From assembly GCF_901933205.1 (NCBI RefSeq), contig NC_044572.1, forward strand, positions 36,205,001-36,269,000: DNA of 64,000 bases, read 5' to 3'. Numbering within the stretch: position 1 is the first letter of the stretch; each line of letters begins with the position of its first letter. Source of the DNA: Camarhynchus parvulus. Lineage: Eukaryota; Chordata; Aves; Passeriformes; Thraupidae. A program made the position numbers and the translations under genes. Shown piece by piece: positions 1 through 12,901 of this stretch. Below the pieces are notes generated by a model that was not told the origin of the DNA, did not search any database, and saw only the letters and a program-made list of their open reading frames with translations.

Positions 1-518
1 GCAGGATAGCATATTTTATCACATTTGATATACAGGGTCAAAGGAAAAAAAAATTAACCCTGTATTTTTGCATAAAATGTATAAATAAATTCTGATGGTG
101 CAAGCTCAGCAAGTAGAATATTTTTACTACTTCTATCTTGTGATAATGTTTTTATAATCACTTATATCTCCATCGCTAACAACTGAATGCCGTTTTCTGT
201 GTTATTAACACAGCTCTACAAATCACAGAGAAAAATCCAGGATCTGAGCAAAAGAGGATAAAAGGTCACATTTTTAGAAGGTAATCTTTTCACACATACA
301 AGAGGCAATAGGCCAAGTCACTTAGCTCTTCCTAGCTAATCAAACTGCACAATTTCAGCATAGTGGTTCTTTTTTAGATGTAGGTGGTGATAAAACGATC
401 CTCGGCTTGGGAACACATCCAAGATACATACACACTCCCAAACACCTCCCCCTACTCACCCCACCTCCAGTTGATTTGAACACAGACATACTTATCAATA
501 CTTTTTAAGGTAGCAATC
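1..518. other. Unique AT-rich noncoding sequence
   Basis: No open frame of note, no recognisable repeat and no RNA gene is visible. The only feature is a C-rich, purine-poor patch around 425-470. It reads as ordinary unique intergenic or intronic sequence. Confidence 0.6.
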
Positions 519-833
519 ATGCTAATGGGGACAATTATGAAACAAGAGAGAGGTCACAGTAAATCCAACTCAGAGTATGTGACCAAAGTTATGCGGGGAA
601 AAACCGAACTAGTGTCAGCATCAAGCATCTGTTGCTGCTGTGTGAGGACAAAGCGAGTGCCAGAACAAGGAGGCAGTTTTGTAGATCTACTGTTTGTCAA
701 GTCGCCCACTGAAGCAAGCCTTGAAATCAGTGTGTGTACTGCGGCCATCTGTTTACTTTTCACTAGCAAAACTCTTGACTCTTACCATCTCTTTGAAGTC
801 ATGGTCAATGTCAAGAAACAGGTACAGTTCTGA
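519..833 (+). other. Unassigned 104-codon open frame, possibly a conserved noncoding or exonic block
   Basis: An ATG-started frame of 104 codons lies in a block whose base composition is more balanced than its surroundings, with several CG dinucleotides, which are rare elsewhere. The predicted peptide has a run of four cysteines (ICCCCV) near residue 38 and a hydrophobic stretch near residues 68-82, but I recognise no domain. Near the 3' end the bases read AACAG followed by GTACAG, which would fit a splice donor on the + strand at about 820. The opposite strand is also open for 71 codons (554-769), so the openness may simply reflect local composition. A conserved noncoding element, an unrecognised exon or chance are all possible. 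I would not call this a gene. Confidence 0.15.
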
Positions 834-840
834 TGATCAT

Positions 841-3800
841 GCATGTTTTCTTAACTTGACAGAGGGAAATTAGGAAGGAGGAAGGAAAACAGAAGTATGT
901 AATTAGTTTATAAAAAAAGGGAGGATTACAGGAAAAGGATCTTCATTTATTCAGATAATATTACGCCCCAAGGGGATTAAGCTATCAGGGTGTCGTGAAA
1001 GCAACTAGTGAAAACAGGAAGATTGGTTTGCCACAAAATAATGATTTATTTACTCAGCTTTGTAACAGAGAGCTGGTGAATTGACCTGGACTTAAGAAAC
1101 TTGTTGTTGATCTCTTCCCTCTGGTGACCAAAATTAGAATAGATCAAATGATCTATGATCAAGTGGAATTAAAAGCTCAAACACTCCTGAATCACTGCTA
1201 AACCACCCACAAACACCACACTGCTAAGCTCCATCACTGATTAGTTTCACTGTGCAAACTCTCCATAGAGAAAGTCACTGTCCATTTACAAGTGCTGTTC
1301 AGCAACATCTCATGCACACATCTCCTGAATCTTCACCCAATTTAAAGCTCTCTTTTTCAAGAAATAACATATTCTTGCTTTAACCTCTACTATGCAATCT
1401 TATTTACTTAAGTATCTTTTTTACTTTCTCCCTTTTTCACTTGTGTCATAAAGCAAATTGAAATTTCTTTCAGTCTCTTTCTTTCTCTTTTTTTAATGTT
1501 CCAAAACTCAGAAGAGATTTGCATTCATTTCAATTTTATTTTTCCTTTTCCTCTATGCCAGGTTTAAAAGGGCCTATTTAAGTGAGAACTCCAAAATATC
1601 ACAAGAGAGGTATCACATGATTTCCAGGTGTGGACATGGCTTTCAGTGTTTTATCAAAACATACATTTCATACAGGACTCAAGAATTTAGATAAACTGCA
1701 TCAGCACTAGATATTGCCAAAGAATTGGAAAAATGTTCACATACTGGGTGAAGGTATATGGTATGGCTTGTCCACAACTACAGAACTCTGAAAAATCTCA
1801 ATTATCTTTTACATTTAAATGCTTGCTGGAGAAATGGCTGTGTATACATTTGTATTTTGGAAGCATCAATGAACAAATTGATAGGCTGGATTTTTTCAGC
1901 CATTGAAATTTGAAAATGGATTCTGTGCAGAAGCTAAAATTTTTATAACTGAATCAGGTCTTTCACCTCTGAAACAATTGCAGTACTCTTGGCAGATAAA
2001 AGAGCTATTGCTCCTAAAAAATCTTATGCACAAAATGTCGGGGGAAAAAAATAGCTCTAAGTTTACTCTCATGTGCATAGTACAGAGGCAATAACTTAGG
2101 AGAAATACAAGGTGTATTTCAACTTCCACTAAAAAAACCAAATGCACCTTTTGGAATTGTTGTTTAAGTTAGATATTTTCACATAGAGAGTAATCATCAA
2201 AATTAGTGAAATGTTTCAAACTTCTTATTCCACAGAATAACCTGACAAAAGCAGACCACTCACTAATAAAGTGCAACTTAATAAATCATGTGAAATCTTA
2301 TTTTGTTCAAACCCTTACTAACTCCTAGCACCATCTGTTACCATCAAAACTATATGACAAGATATGATATATAATTAATAGGTAAACAACAATCTAATTA
2401 AAATGGACAAATACTCCATGTTCCTGCCATTTGGGAGCTCTAATTACAGACTAAATTTTAAGCTTGAATTAAATATTTAAGCTGGAAAATTAACTTTCCT
2501 TCTCGAGCCTTGAATACATTAATACAGATATGTGAAGCGACTTCCTGATGGGAACTTAAACATGTAATTTAGTTTCATCAAAGCAGTTACTAATTGTTAA
2601 GCAGCAGTACCTTACCATATGTACACAATAGCTATTTAGAGCCAAAAAGGTGGTTTTAAAGTACCCCTCTGCAACCCTTTTCTGACATAAATATAAAATG
2701 TATATACAGCACAACAGTTTACACTACACACTGAAAATAAATTACACAGAGACTTCAGCTTTCAAATGGGTCTTAGCATGCATAAGTCTGAACAGATCTA
2801 GATAAACAAATGTGTATTTTTGCTGCTGAAGAAACTAAAGAATGTCTAGAAAAGTTAAGATATTTTTACATTCTACTTACAGAATTTTGAACTTCAGAGT
2901 TAAACCATTCAATTTGCCTAAGCCATCTAGCAAAACAAAATGTTGAAAAAACAGGTATTTCATCTAACTTAATAAGATGATCCAGATTTTCTTAAATAAT
3001 ATATCAAAAGGAGAGAAATGGAAATAAAACTGAGAACAGAATTACACAAACCATTGTTAATAAGGTTCCAAGCATGCAAATGGTTAGAATTTACCTAATA
3101 TTATTGTAGCACAGTAGATATTATTGTACTAGGAATTTTCAGTATTTGCATTCTGACCAGGGATTTGATTCTAGGTGTTTAAGTGCCCATCAGTCAACAA
3201 CAGACTGTTACTGTTTCAGGAAAAAACCCAACACACCTTTGTTCTTTATGAAAACCACAATGAATTCCAAATAGTGCTGAGTTGAACTACCTTGCAAGGC
3301 ATTTCCCCCATCTTATGGATAGAGTTTGAGGCACATGGATGCTAGGTGACACCCACAACCATATGTTAAGGCTCCAATGGTGTAAAATACTCCATATATA
3401 TGGAACACTACACTTTCCTGTGTTCATGTGGAACTCTTTTAAGGGAGGCACACAATAATTTCAGTATGGTTTCGATCAAGATTCGGCTCTTACAGGCTCA
3501 CATGGCCTGAGTCACTGACACATGAGAAACAAGAAACCAGATTTCTTATCTTCAATATTCTCCTCTAATCCTAACATTCTCCATCCACACAACAGACACG
3601 CATTTGACTTGCTTTAATTTAGATTCAACTGCAGAACAGCAGGACATGATGTTAAGAGAAATAGTGCATATATCTTTTTAATATCCTTGAGATGGTATGT
3701 TACTCCCAACAGTGAGGAACAGAACAGTAAGAACCCATCTAGCTCTAAGAATTTTTAATTTCAGCATAAATACAGATGAAAAATGAATTACTGGGCCATG

Positions 3801-4370
3801 ACTTCATCAAGGGATTCTAGTGACATCAAAACCAAACCTCTAATAGTTTGTGATGTCACTGCAAAGCCTCAAGAGACTTCCTGTTCCATAATTCAGAAGA
3901 GCATGGCAGCATCTCAATTTATGTAGTTAATGGACTGGAGGCCCAGAATGTGCTTTAGGACATACTCTGCTTCTACCACTCCCTCACTGCTGTCCTTTGT
4001 CCCATTCCTACAATACAGATATAATTTTACTCTTCCTATGTGATAGAAGTACACTGGCAGTTTACAATAATCGAGCTGGTATTTTCAGTAACACAAACTG
4101 TGGTGCTGTTCTTTCTATAGAGTTTTTAGACTGTATACATACTATCTTAAATATTGCAAAGCCACTTATTTTAACATCATCCATGTTTTCATAGTACAGG
4201 CTGTGAATCTATTTTAAAATGATTAAATAATTCTTAGCAGTAAAAGAATAAAAGAATAAAAATTTATGAAAAAGAAGGACTAGAATGCTGAATTGAAATT
4301 TAGGTATTATAAATCTCAGAGGCACACTTATATGAATTTCAGCCATGTCTGACCATCCATCACGTCCTCT
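841..4370. other. Unique AT-rich noncoding sequence
   Basis: This stretch has no recognisable gene, element or RNA. Open frames are short (83 codons or less), overlap on both strands and resemble no protein I know. A small (AAAGAAT)-type run occurs near 4242-4260. Nothing else stands out. Confidence 0.6.
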
Positions 4371-4892
4371 TTGTTTTTCTTTTCATCAGTACTCCTGAGC
4401 TACTCAGGCCTACAGCTCATGCTCCAATCCATATTTTCCAAGCCAGTAGAGTCATTGTTGTACAGAGTCACAGTGATGCAAAACTCTGTACAACACACAC
4501 TCACTGTTGCACTGGGTGCTGAAAGCAAGCGTGGACTCCTCGGGCCACGTGCACTTAATTCCTCCAGCCAAGCCAACTGGATGGGAGCACTGAACAGCCC
4601 TGGTGAGAGCAGAAAAGGAGAGGTTTTCTCCCAAGCCCAAGCAAGGAATGAAATGCATATACCACATGAAGATTCTGCTCATGTTGGACACAATAAAGAA
4701 CAAAGATATGCTCTGCTACCTTGCAGCCATCAAAATCTGCCTTCTTTCAATTCCTCAGGTTATGTTTTGAACCATACTCCAATTGCATGGAAAGATGGCT
4801 GCGAGGCTAAACCACACACCAAGTTCTGGGGAGCACTGTCATTCCCTCTGCAGTCCAAGATACAGCCATATTCTTTCCAGACCTATTTATAG
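4371..4892 (+). other. Longest anonymous open frame in the window (173 codons), function unknown
   Basis: This is an uninterrupted ATG-to-stop frame of 173 codons, the longest in the window and unusual for sequence this AT-rich. I recognise no domain. The N-terminus is hydrophobic (MFFFSSVLLSYSGLQLML) and could imitate a signal peptide; the rest is polar with scattered His, Gln and Ser and no repeat or catalytic motif. The region from about 4520 to 4640 is richer in G+C than its flanks, which lowers the stop-codon rate and may explain the open frame. A 13-bp hairpin lies inside it (4456-4495). No promoter, splice pattern or polyadenylation signal clearly belongs to it. It is most likely chance, a noncoding RNA exon or a decayed repeat. 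Confidence 0.12.
4456..4495. repeat. Perfect 13-bp inverted repeat with 14-nt loop
   Basis: The left arm TGTTGTACAGAGT (4456-4468) is the exact reverse complement of the right arm ACTCTGTACAACA (4483-4495), separated by 14 bases. The stem is too short for a typical microRNA precursor. It may be chance or a template-switch mutation footprint. Confidence 0.9.
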
Positions 4893-7800
4893 ACCATATT
4901 GTACTGTACATGTGCCATGGATCCTAATGTGAGGAAAATTATATAGATATTCAAAGCATGACATATTGATTCAACATATTGAACGGATTGTTTTTTCCTC
5001 TATTTATTTAAATGATTATAATAGTTTATAGTGAGCTTAGCCCTTGAGACAGATGGTTGTAAACTCAAAATTTAAGTTTTAAATAACTGTATTAACATGA
5101 AGTAAATGATTTTATCCACCATCCTCATTAGAAGAATGAATTTATCTTAACACAGTCTTTAACCCTCTCCTGATTTTTTTAACTATTTATCAAAGAAAGT
5201 GCACTTTGCAGCTCATTGACTGGTGTTTTAAAATGTGTCTCATCAAAATGTCTGATGGTCTGATAACCACAGTATTTTTTTACACTCTGTTGGGCAAAAG
5301 TAACCTTGAGTTTAGGGTGAAGAGGGGAACTCTACCATTATCCATTTTGAAAGGAGCCTTAAATTTTAAGTCTACAGTTTATATCTCATCTAATTCTTTC
5401 CAAGAGAAAATGTCTAAATTATCAGGAACAAAAGCATAAAGTAAAAATCTCTGTCCATAATTCATGTAAGTAAATAAAACAGTTTTCCCTTAACAGACTA
5501 CAGCACTAGTGGGTTTATGTCTGTGAAAAATATTGGATTATATTTATTGTACAAGAGCTTTATTCCTTTCCATCTCCCAATTTTATAACCATCTCCTTTG
5601 TCCTTTGCCTTTTAGCCCTCGGTCATTGCACCTAATGCTGAGTTCTGGGTTTCATTCCTGGACAACATCAAAGGAGAAGAGATCATTTTGCCACTCATTC
5701 AGTATTTAAATATGATAACTAAACTTCATGACAGTAATTCCACTTGCATAATTATAAATATATGCATTGATAAAAGCCTGGTGACCATCAGAACTTTGCA
5801 CAAACCACCAAGTGTTCCATTGGGTACCTCTGTGTAAGTGGCAACTGCTCAATGTGGGCTGACAGGTAGAATGAAATAGTTAATCCTGAGGACCAACATT
5901 CAAGCAAAACATCTTTTAGAGGGGTTTAATTTGAGCTGGTCATGTTCAGGACCAAAAGCCCTTATTACAAGTAAGTCCATTTACACACCGATGGTGTGCA
6001 ACTCCCAAGTCAGCTTAATCCAAAAGAAATCAATTTTCCCAATGCTGACACAACTCCGCAGTATGAACATAAGCACAGTGGGAACAATCTGCTTCAAAGA
6101 TACAGTTTATCCAAACCAGAAGGCTAACCTGGAATCACACACGAAAATCAAACCTGCTTTCAATTACATTGTTTACTTAAGGGTGCACATAAAAGTCCAC
6201 TTAAAATGCTCAAGTAATACTGAGTAAGTCAGGAAGCTTATGAGCATTTGTTTATGGCTGGTTTTTTTAAGTGAGTAGAAACTATGAAAGAGAAATGCTA
6301 AAAAATAAGATTTATGAAATCAAACTCAGTGAGACAATTTTAAGGATGAGATTTTTTTCTTAGCATTTAAAGGCACTTAATAGGGGTAATTGTGTATTTC
6401 AGAGTAATTTTGAAGAATTTTTCCTGTTAAACTAATAGACCAAATTTGAAAAATTTTAGTGAAATTACTGTTCCACCATGTAAGATAACAACTCACAGTG
6501 AGCAGCTATTAAAAAAATTAAGGTGATGTGCTGTCCTGTTATTTTTGAAGTTCCTCTCTTTTTGTATAAGTAATCTTAAGGATGTCACATCAGTGAGTTT
6601 CAGGTATCCTTCTCAGAATTTTTCACGATTCCTAGCAGAAGGCACGTTCTCGGGCAAAAACATACTTTCTGACAAGCTTTTAAAAGCAGCATCTCTACAA
6701 TGTGCATTTAGACCCATACCTGAGTGAAGAAGATAGAGGCCCCCATTGTAAGCTTTAAGAAATGCTTTTTAGCATTACTCTGCATTCTTCCATTATCTGT
6801 TTTTCTTTATTACCAGTGAGGCAGAATTTGTAATGCCAGAGACGTGTTACCAGTAATAACTAGTCACTTGGGATGGTCTCTTTTTACATCCTGTTTACCT
6901 CCTTCGATTTCAAGAGCCCCATATCAAAGTCTTAATCATAAGTTACTTAATTCATCATTTTTTATAATTATTTAGGAGTTTCCTGCCAGAGAATAAAGAT
7001 CTTTAGATATACAGACTCCTGACAATTCAGAAATTAGTGTATTCCAATACCATGTAATAACCTCAAGTTCCACACTGGTTAGAGAAATTTGGTCAATAAC
7101 ATTACTGAATTAGGTTACATGTTTAATTAATTATTTAAAAGAAATAATATAATAGTAAATAAAACTTTGAACCACTGGCCATAAATTAATATATTCTTTC
7201 AAAAGGCTACTAAGATTTCTTCACAGTACTTATTATTAATACTAAACTATTTGGCTAAAGGAGTAAACACGGCCATGAATCACAAAATAAGTGACAAAAA
7301 ATGAAGTGCAAAACATTCATGTAAAAAGAAGAACTAGATACACCAAAATGATATTGTACATGAATTGCTTTTGGGTGCAATTATCTTCCTCACATGTTAA
7401 TATAATTTTGGCATCTTATTATATGTTTTATCCCACAGGGAATTTTAATTCAGAAGCACAATTATCAATAAACTTGCCTCACAAAAACTAGCAGTCTCAC
7501 CTCCTCCTTGTCTGATTTTCTACAGTCCTCTTCTGTGCAGGAAGAAAAGTTTAGAGTATATGTGTTTCCTATAAGGGCAAACATTTCTTTTCTCTCGTTT
7601 ACTATGCCACACAATTTATAACAACCTTCTATTATATGGTATTACTCAGAACACACAAAATTCATTTTAATAATATTGATTAAAAGCATTTTAAACCATT
7701 TTATCATATTTTAAAATACATACAGCCTGCATGTTCAGCTCCATTTTTTGATACAGGCAAATACAACAGATATTAAGCATGGAAGGCATCATGAGTAGAT

Positions 7801-9240
7801 CATAAAACAAGTACTTTGGCCAAAACCACAGGGCATTCTATGCCTTCAATCAAACCACAGCAATTAATATGAAATTCTAAATACAGAATATAATGCCACA
7901 TAAATAGTATAACAGCCAAGTCCTGTCTAAGAAGCCATATGCTTTTTCCCATTGTTCAAAAAAAGGAGATGACTTCCCGTCACTTATGTTTCTGATTAGC
8001 AAGGTGATTTATGCCACAATCACTAAAAATGCCAGCAAGTGAATGAGAAAATGCATAGTGACTGCACCAGATGTGCACAATAAACAGGAATCCCATTGTA
8101 ATCTCTGGTACTTAGTTTATATGAAGGTAATGTAAGAAACACTCTTGGATATGGCAAAGTCACTCTTTTTTTACATTTGACTATAAATGATATGAAATAA
8201 ATTGTGTGTTTTATACTTTATGGCATGCATACATTGATAAATTAGGTACAGTTTTGTATCCCAACTTATCTACAAGACAAACCTGGCTAAGATCATGGGG
8301 ATTAATTGCTTCAGAAGTGTGAAATGCAGCTTTTCCATTCTTTTCTGCACACTCAGTGAAGAAACAATGATTAATCACTGTTTAACTATTCTCCTGAGGA
8401 TCTACAAGATTGCCAAAGCAGGACTTATCCTCATAAATCCAAAAAACACAGGTTTAGATTTGTTGCCAACAACTGAAAGAACATGAACTCAGAGCCATTC
8501 GTTATCAGATTAAAATAATGTCAAGGCTTTAGAACCCCCTACCACAGTAAAATTCTTTTTAATTAGCACCTAACAATGGAAATTGGGGTATCAAATCAGA
8601 TTTAAGAAAAATATATGTATATATTTTTACATGAACATATCTCCTATTATCAGAAGTATAACATCCTTGTAATACAGCCACTTCCATTAATCCAGCATAA
8701 GAGAAGCAGCATCTTTAAACAGGAATGCTTTCATTGATATTAATGCTAGGAAATTAAAAAAAAAACCCTAACAACTCAGTTAAAATTACATCCATTTCAT
8801 GTTTTTGCAACAAATCCTACTTACGTATATAAATAGTTTGTTCAAACATCTGAGAATTTGTTTAGACATCTTAACTTTTTGATAGAGGACTGTACTTGTA
8901 ACAGTGCTTAACATTTGTCTAACCACTTTATAATCAACATTTAATATAAAATCACTGTGTTTAATACAGAATTCACTACACAAACAGATCACAAAATCAA
9001 ATGAGAAATGCAAAAATGACCTGTTTAAAACTTTCTCCATTTAGAGAAGGTATTAATAAAAATGTAAAATTTCATCATGGAAATAACAGACAGTGCTGCA
9101 CAGACTCAAGCTGTATACAACAGCATCAGAGGACTGACAGCCTTTTCTAAAAAGTTCCAGTTTAAGAATCTGAGTATCTATTTCTGCCTTTAAAGAGATG
9201 AACATAACTAATATCAAGTATTGTCTAAAGATTCCCCTAG
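4893..9240. other. Unique AT-rich noncoding sequence
   Basis: No gene, transposable element or RNA gene is recognisable. Open frames are under 100 codons and unlike known proteins. The stretch contains A/T runs and a short TA-rich patch near 8610-8630 (atatatgtatatat). Nothing functional can be claimed. Confidence 0.6.
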
Positions 9241-9242
9241 GA

Positions 9243-9263
9243 AAAAACAAAACAAAACAAAAC
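9243..9263 (+). repeat. (AAAAC)n simple repeat
   Basis: About four tandem AAAAC units are visible just left of the GC-rich block that starts near 9337. Such A-rich pentamer runs can derive from retroposon tails, but no element upstream is recognisable. Confidence 0.85.
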
Positions 9264-9336
9264 CAGAAAAACCCGACCACATTTAAATGATTGTAGCATT
9301 AGGAAAGAAAAGAAAGTTTCATCTTTCACAAATGCT

Positions 9337-9745
9337 GTGTCAGTATCAGATGAGCTGATGTGGGAGAGAGGAATCCATGTCAGTTCCCATGTGCCTGGGA
9401 GCCAGAGTAAGCAGGTAAAGCCTGTTGCAGCTTGGTGGCTCTGGCTTGCAGCTGTCCCCACTGGCCACATCCCTGTGCTGCTCTGTGGCCTCCTGCATCT
9501 CCAGCTGCTCTTGTTCCTCCACTCTCCCACCAAGCTGGGGCTTTTTTTCCCAAAACAAGTTAAGGCTGATAAGGTCTCCTACTTGGCTGTAGGCAAAGTC
9601 TAAGAATAAACAGGGGAAAACTGAAAACTTCTGTAACTTGACCCCGCTGTCCAGGGAGGGGTACCTGCAACACCCCGCAGTCGTCCCCCCCCACCTTGGG
9701 GACAGTGCCATCTCTTTGTGTGTTACATATCTCACAGATGTGGCA
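9337..9745. other. GC-rich anonymous block, possibly an old or unrecognised repeat
   Basis: Base composition changes sharply here: many CC/GG runs, CTGG and CAGC words and a C8 tract near 9686-9693, against AT-rich flanks. Because of this, long frames are open on both strands: 88 codons on + (9337-9603) and 136 codons on - (9346-9756). The minus-strand frame has an acidic, glutamine-rich middle (around GGRVEEQEQLEMQEATEQ), but I recognise no protein. An AATAAA hexamer occurs on + near 9604. Composition and sharp edges suggest an insertion such as an LTR, a retroposed transcript or an exon-like island, but I cannot place it in a family. Confidence 0.35.
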
Positions 9746-9760
9746 AGCTTAGCCATGGAA

Positions 9761-12700
9761 ATTGGGGTACTAGAACTTTAATATTGCACTGTAAGAAACA
9801 TTAGCTACAGAAAATCCACACTGAGTAAGGGATTAATTTCTTAACATTATTTCTATAAATGTGACAGTGACCCAGAAGTCACCAGGAAAGGACAAACCTT
9901 TTCTGGGTGGCATTGGCTTCAATGCAAGGATAACCACAAAGGAAGAAATTGAGTCTGATGCAAACACTAAGCACACTGCACAGGCTGAGCTGCTGGCTAA
10001 CTACATGAGCAATACATGCTCATCTGGAGCACCCTTTTGCTTGCAGTATTGTATGGATTTTCTGACATTTCTTTAAGTTTCACAAACTGGAAGACCTTGA
10101 TTAAGTTCCAGGTCATGAAAGTATTTACAGTTAGCTTGTATCCTTCTCAGAGACTATTGAAAGGTAAATTTAGCAAGTTTAGCTAGAAACTTCAGGCACT
10201 AAGAAAATGCTTCACTGGTATTTTAGCTTCCTTCTTCAGATCAGTTCCTAGGGAGGACCAGCATCCTCAATCGAATCCCACAGTACAATACCCACTCTTG
10301 CTTGTAAAGCACTTCAAGATTCCCAACTACCAATATTAACCAGCCTGTGTTCACTAGGATTTCCGCCTTCAAGTAGTTCTATTTAAACTTTTTCCTGTTT
10401 CAATAAACATTTGACAAATATTATTCTACTGTTATTATCACTTTCTGAGGGTGAGGCACACTATGGAAACACAAACTCAAGTGTGCAATGTATCCCTTGC
10501 TTGGAGCAAGAAAATCACTGCTTACTTGGTCATTAAACAGAAGTCATAGCAAACTCATGCATACTGGGATTAACTGCTCACAGAAGTGGTTTTAACTACA
10601 GGTTTTAAACTTATTTACCAAATTAAAGTATTGAAAACTGTTTTTTCACCTTCTCTCCAGATACACAACTCGCAGTACCTGATTAGGAGGAATGGAACAT
10701 TAAAATTATTGTGATGTTTGTAATTTCTGCATTATTAGTTTTAGGTTTGCTTTAAATATGCTTCACAATGCACTGGAATGTGTTATACTCCATATTAAGG
10801 ATGCAATGTGAATGTGGGGAAAGATACCTGAAAACAAGGATATTCAAGACTCATGGATCCTGGTGTTCTAAGAGTAGTTTAAAAATACGCATTAAGATTT
10901 TACTTTGCAAATTGCTAACATGCAATAAACCAGCAGACCTTCCACTGTTACACTTCATGTATATAATTTTTTAATTATAGGCACAGTGTATTTCCAACAA
11001 ATTTCTTACTGAACAATTATAAGCATGTATGGAAAATCAGATTACATATTAAAGAAATGGCCTGATTCATCTGCCTATGTAACTTTTGCTGTATTATTCA
11101 TAGTAAGAGGAACATTTTTACCTACCTTCAATAGGTTTTTTCTTGCTATTCAACTGCTGTAATAACTTTCCTTCCTGCCGGACTAGTCATCAAAATATTA
11201 AAGGTTCAGAGAAACCAGGAATATATAAAATAACAGAACTGTTTTTGGAAAGCTGTATTGCTTGAAAAATTCCTCCAAATATTTTTGTAGTAAATCAAGA
11301 AAAATAATGTACGTTTTGCTGTTCAATGATACTCATCATCAGCTGCTACAACGCTACATGGTCACTTCAATATCTATTTTAAGAGTGCTCTTGGCAATGT
11401 TGCTCCTGTGAGACATTCAGATTGCAGCAACAACTCACTTTTTTCCCCTCTCATTTTCATTCAACTAATGAATACAGACGATTTCCACTACTCCTCACTC
11501 CAGCTGGACTTCCAAAAGGTCTTGTACCTGAGCCTTCACTGCTTACAATGCACCTGGTGAAAAAATGCTCTACAGTATTTCCCCAGGAGTACTACCAGCT
11601 ACTGTTAAGGCAGAAATACCATCCTGGGCTTTCCTGCATTTATGTCCCATAATTCAACTAATTTCTCAGTTTCTTGCTTTTCAGCCCAGAACATATACGG
11701 ATCTCAGGATCTCTAAAAATTTCAGGATAAAATCATTCCTTACAACCATTTTCCCTGCATATGAAGCAACCTTCTCCAGCAACAAAAACATTCCTCTATA
11801 TTCCTCTTCTGGATGCATCTCAGATTACAGAACCAGTTTCTACAAGAAAATATTTCAAGCATCGAATTTCATCACTTTCTAAATCACTTATTTGCACTTT
11901 CTTTCCCTACTACACATAACTTGCATATATAACTATGCACACAAAAGAGACACCAAGATACTGCAGCACAGATACTACTGCTTCCCTAAAAAAAGATGAA
12001 AAAACTAAATATTAAAAATGCTTAACATAAGAATGTTTGGCAAAAAGATCATTTTAAGATACAATACAGAAACAAAAGCTCACATATTAGCTCCTTAAGC
12101 AGTATCTCTGACAATCCCCACCTTTGGGATTCAGGTTTGCGCTGAGGCTTATTTAGTGATGCTGCACAAATAGATCAGTTTTCATGGGGGCCACTGTTGC
12201 ATCACACCTCCCCTCAGAATCACCCCTAGCTCTTTGCAAGTGTCCACTTGTACCGAATGCTTCAGAGCATCTTTTCAGCAACGCAGACTACAGTATCACC
12301 TTTATCAACAGGAATCAAAGGGAGTATTTATCTCTGTTGAATACAATAAGTACTACAGCCTCAAGTTGCTGAATGCTACGTCTGCTCTCCCACACATCTT
12401 GTCAACCAAAGCAGAATTTTCTATGACAAGATTTTTTTTTTTGGTACACCAGACAGAGATCTCTCAAAAGCCAATCAGAAATCATGAAACAAATTCACAA
12501 CAAAAACTAAGTTATAGCCAAAAGCCTTACTACCTTCTGTTTCAAACACAAGGAACATTCCTACAATTCGGCATCATCTAGCATTGACAGATGGAAGCAC
12601 ATACCTACAAAAATCATAGCCTTCCCAGATAAGTGAATGAGAGAGAACTTCCCCGTATAAAAACTCTAGTCATATTAATGAGTATGAATAAATAGGGATA

Positions 12701-12867
12701 TAGTATTAAAGCCAGTCATCCTAAGAAATATTGCTGGGTTGGAAAGTACCTTGATATTTATTAATGAGGGTAGGAAAAAAAACGTACAGAAAAAATTGCA
12801 TGCAATACAAATGCTTACCATAATACAAACAATACCATCTTTCCTACAATTGGATTTGTGAAAATGA
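9761..12867. other. Unique AT-rich noncoding sequence
   Basis: No gene or named repeat is recognisable. Several overlapping open frames of 60-115 codons (for example around 11422-11882 and 12184-12581) occur on the + strand in T/C-rich sequence, where stops are few. None resembles a protein I know. At 12736-12752 a short string resembles the end of CR1 but is too short to call. Confidence 0.6.
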
Positions 12868-12877
12868 AACATTTATA

Positions 12878-12901
12878 TATATGTGTATGTATACACATAT
12901 A
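12878..12901. repeat. Alternating TA/TG palindrome, 11-bp stem, 2-nt loop
   Basis: TATATGTGTAT (12878-12888) and ATACACATATA (12891-12901) are perfect reverse complements flanking a GT loop. The sequence is a purine-pyrimidine alternation, so it is at once a small microsatellite and a potential hairpin or Z-prone tract. Confidence 0.9.

Noticed and set aside
4456..4495. Hairpin considered as a microRNA precursor
   Set aside because: The stem is 13 bp; precursors need about 22 bp or more with characteristic bulges. The same applies to 53063 and 54023.
12736..12752. GGGTTGGAAAGTACCTT, similar to the CR1 3' end
   Set aside because: Only about 16 bases match and the flanks do not continue as CR1, so it may be chance or too old to call.
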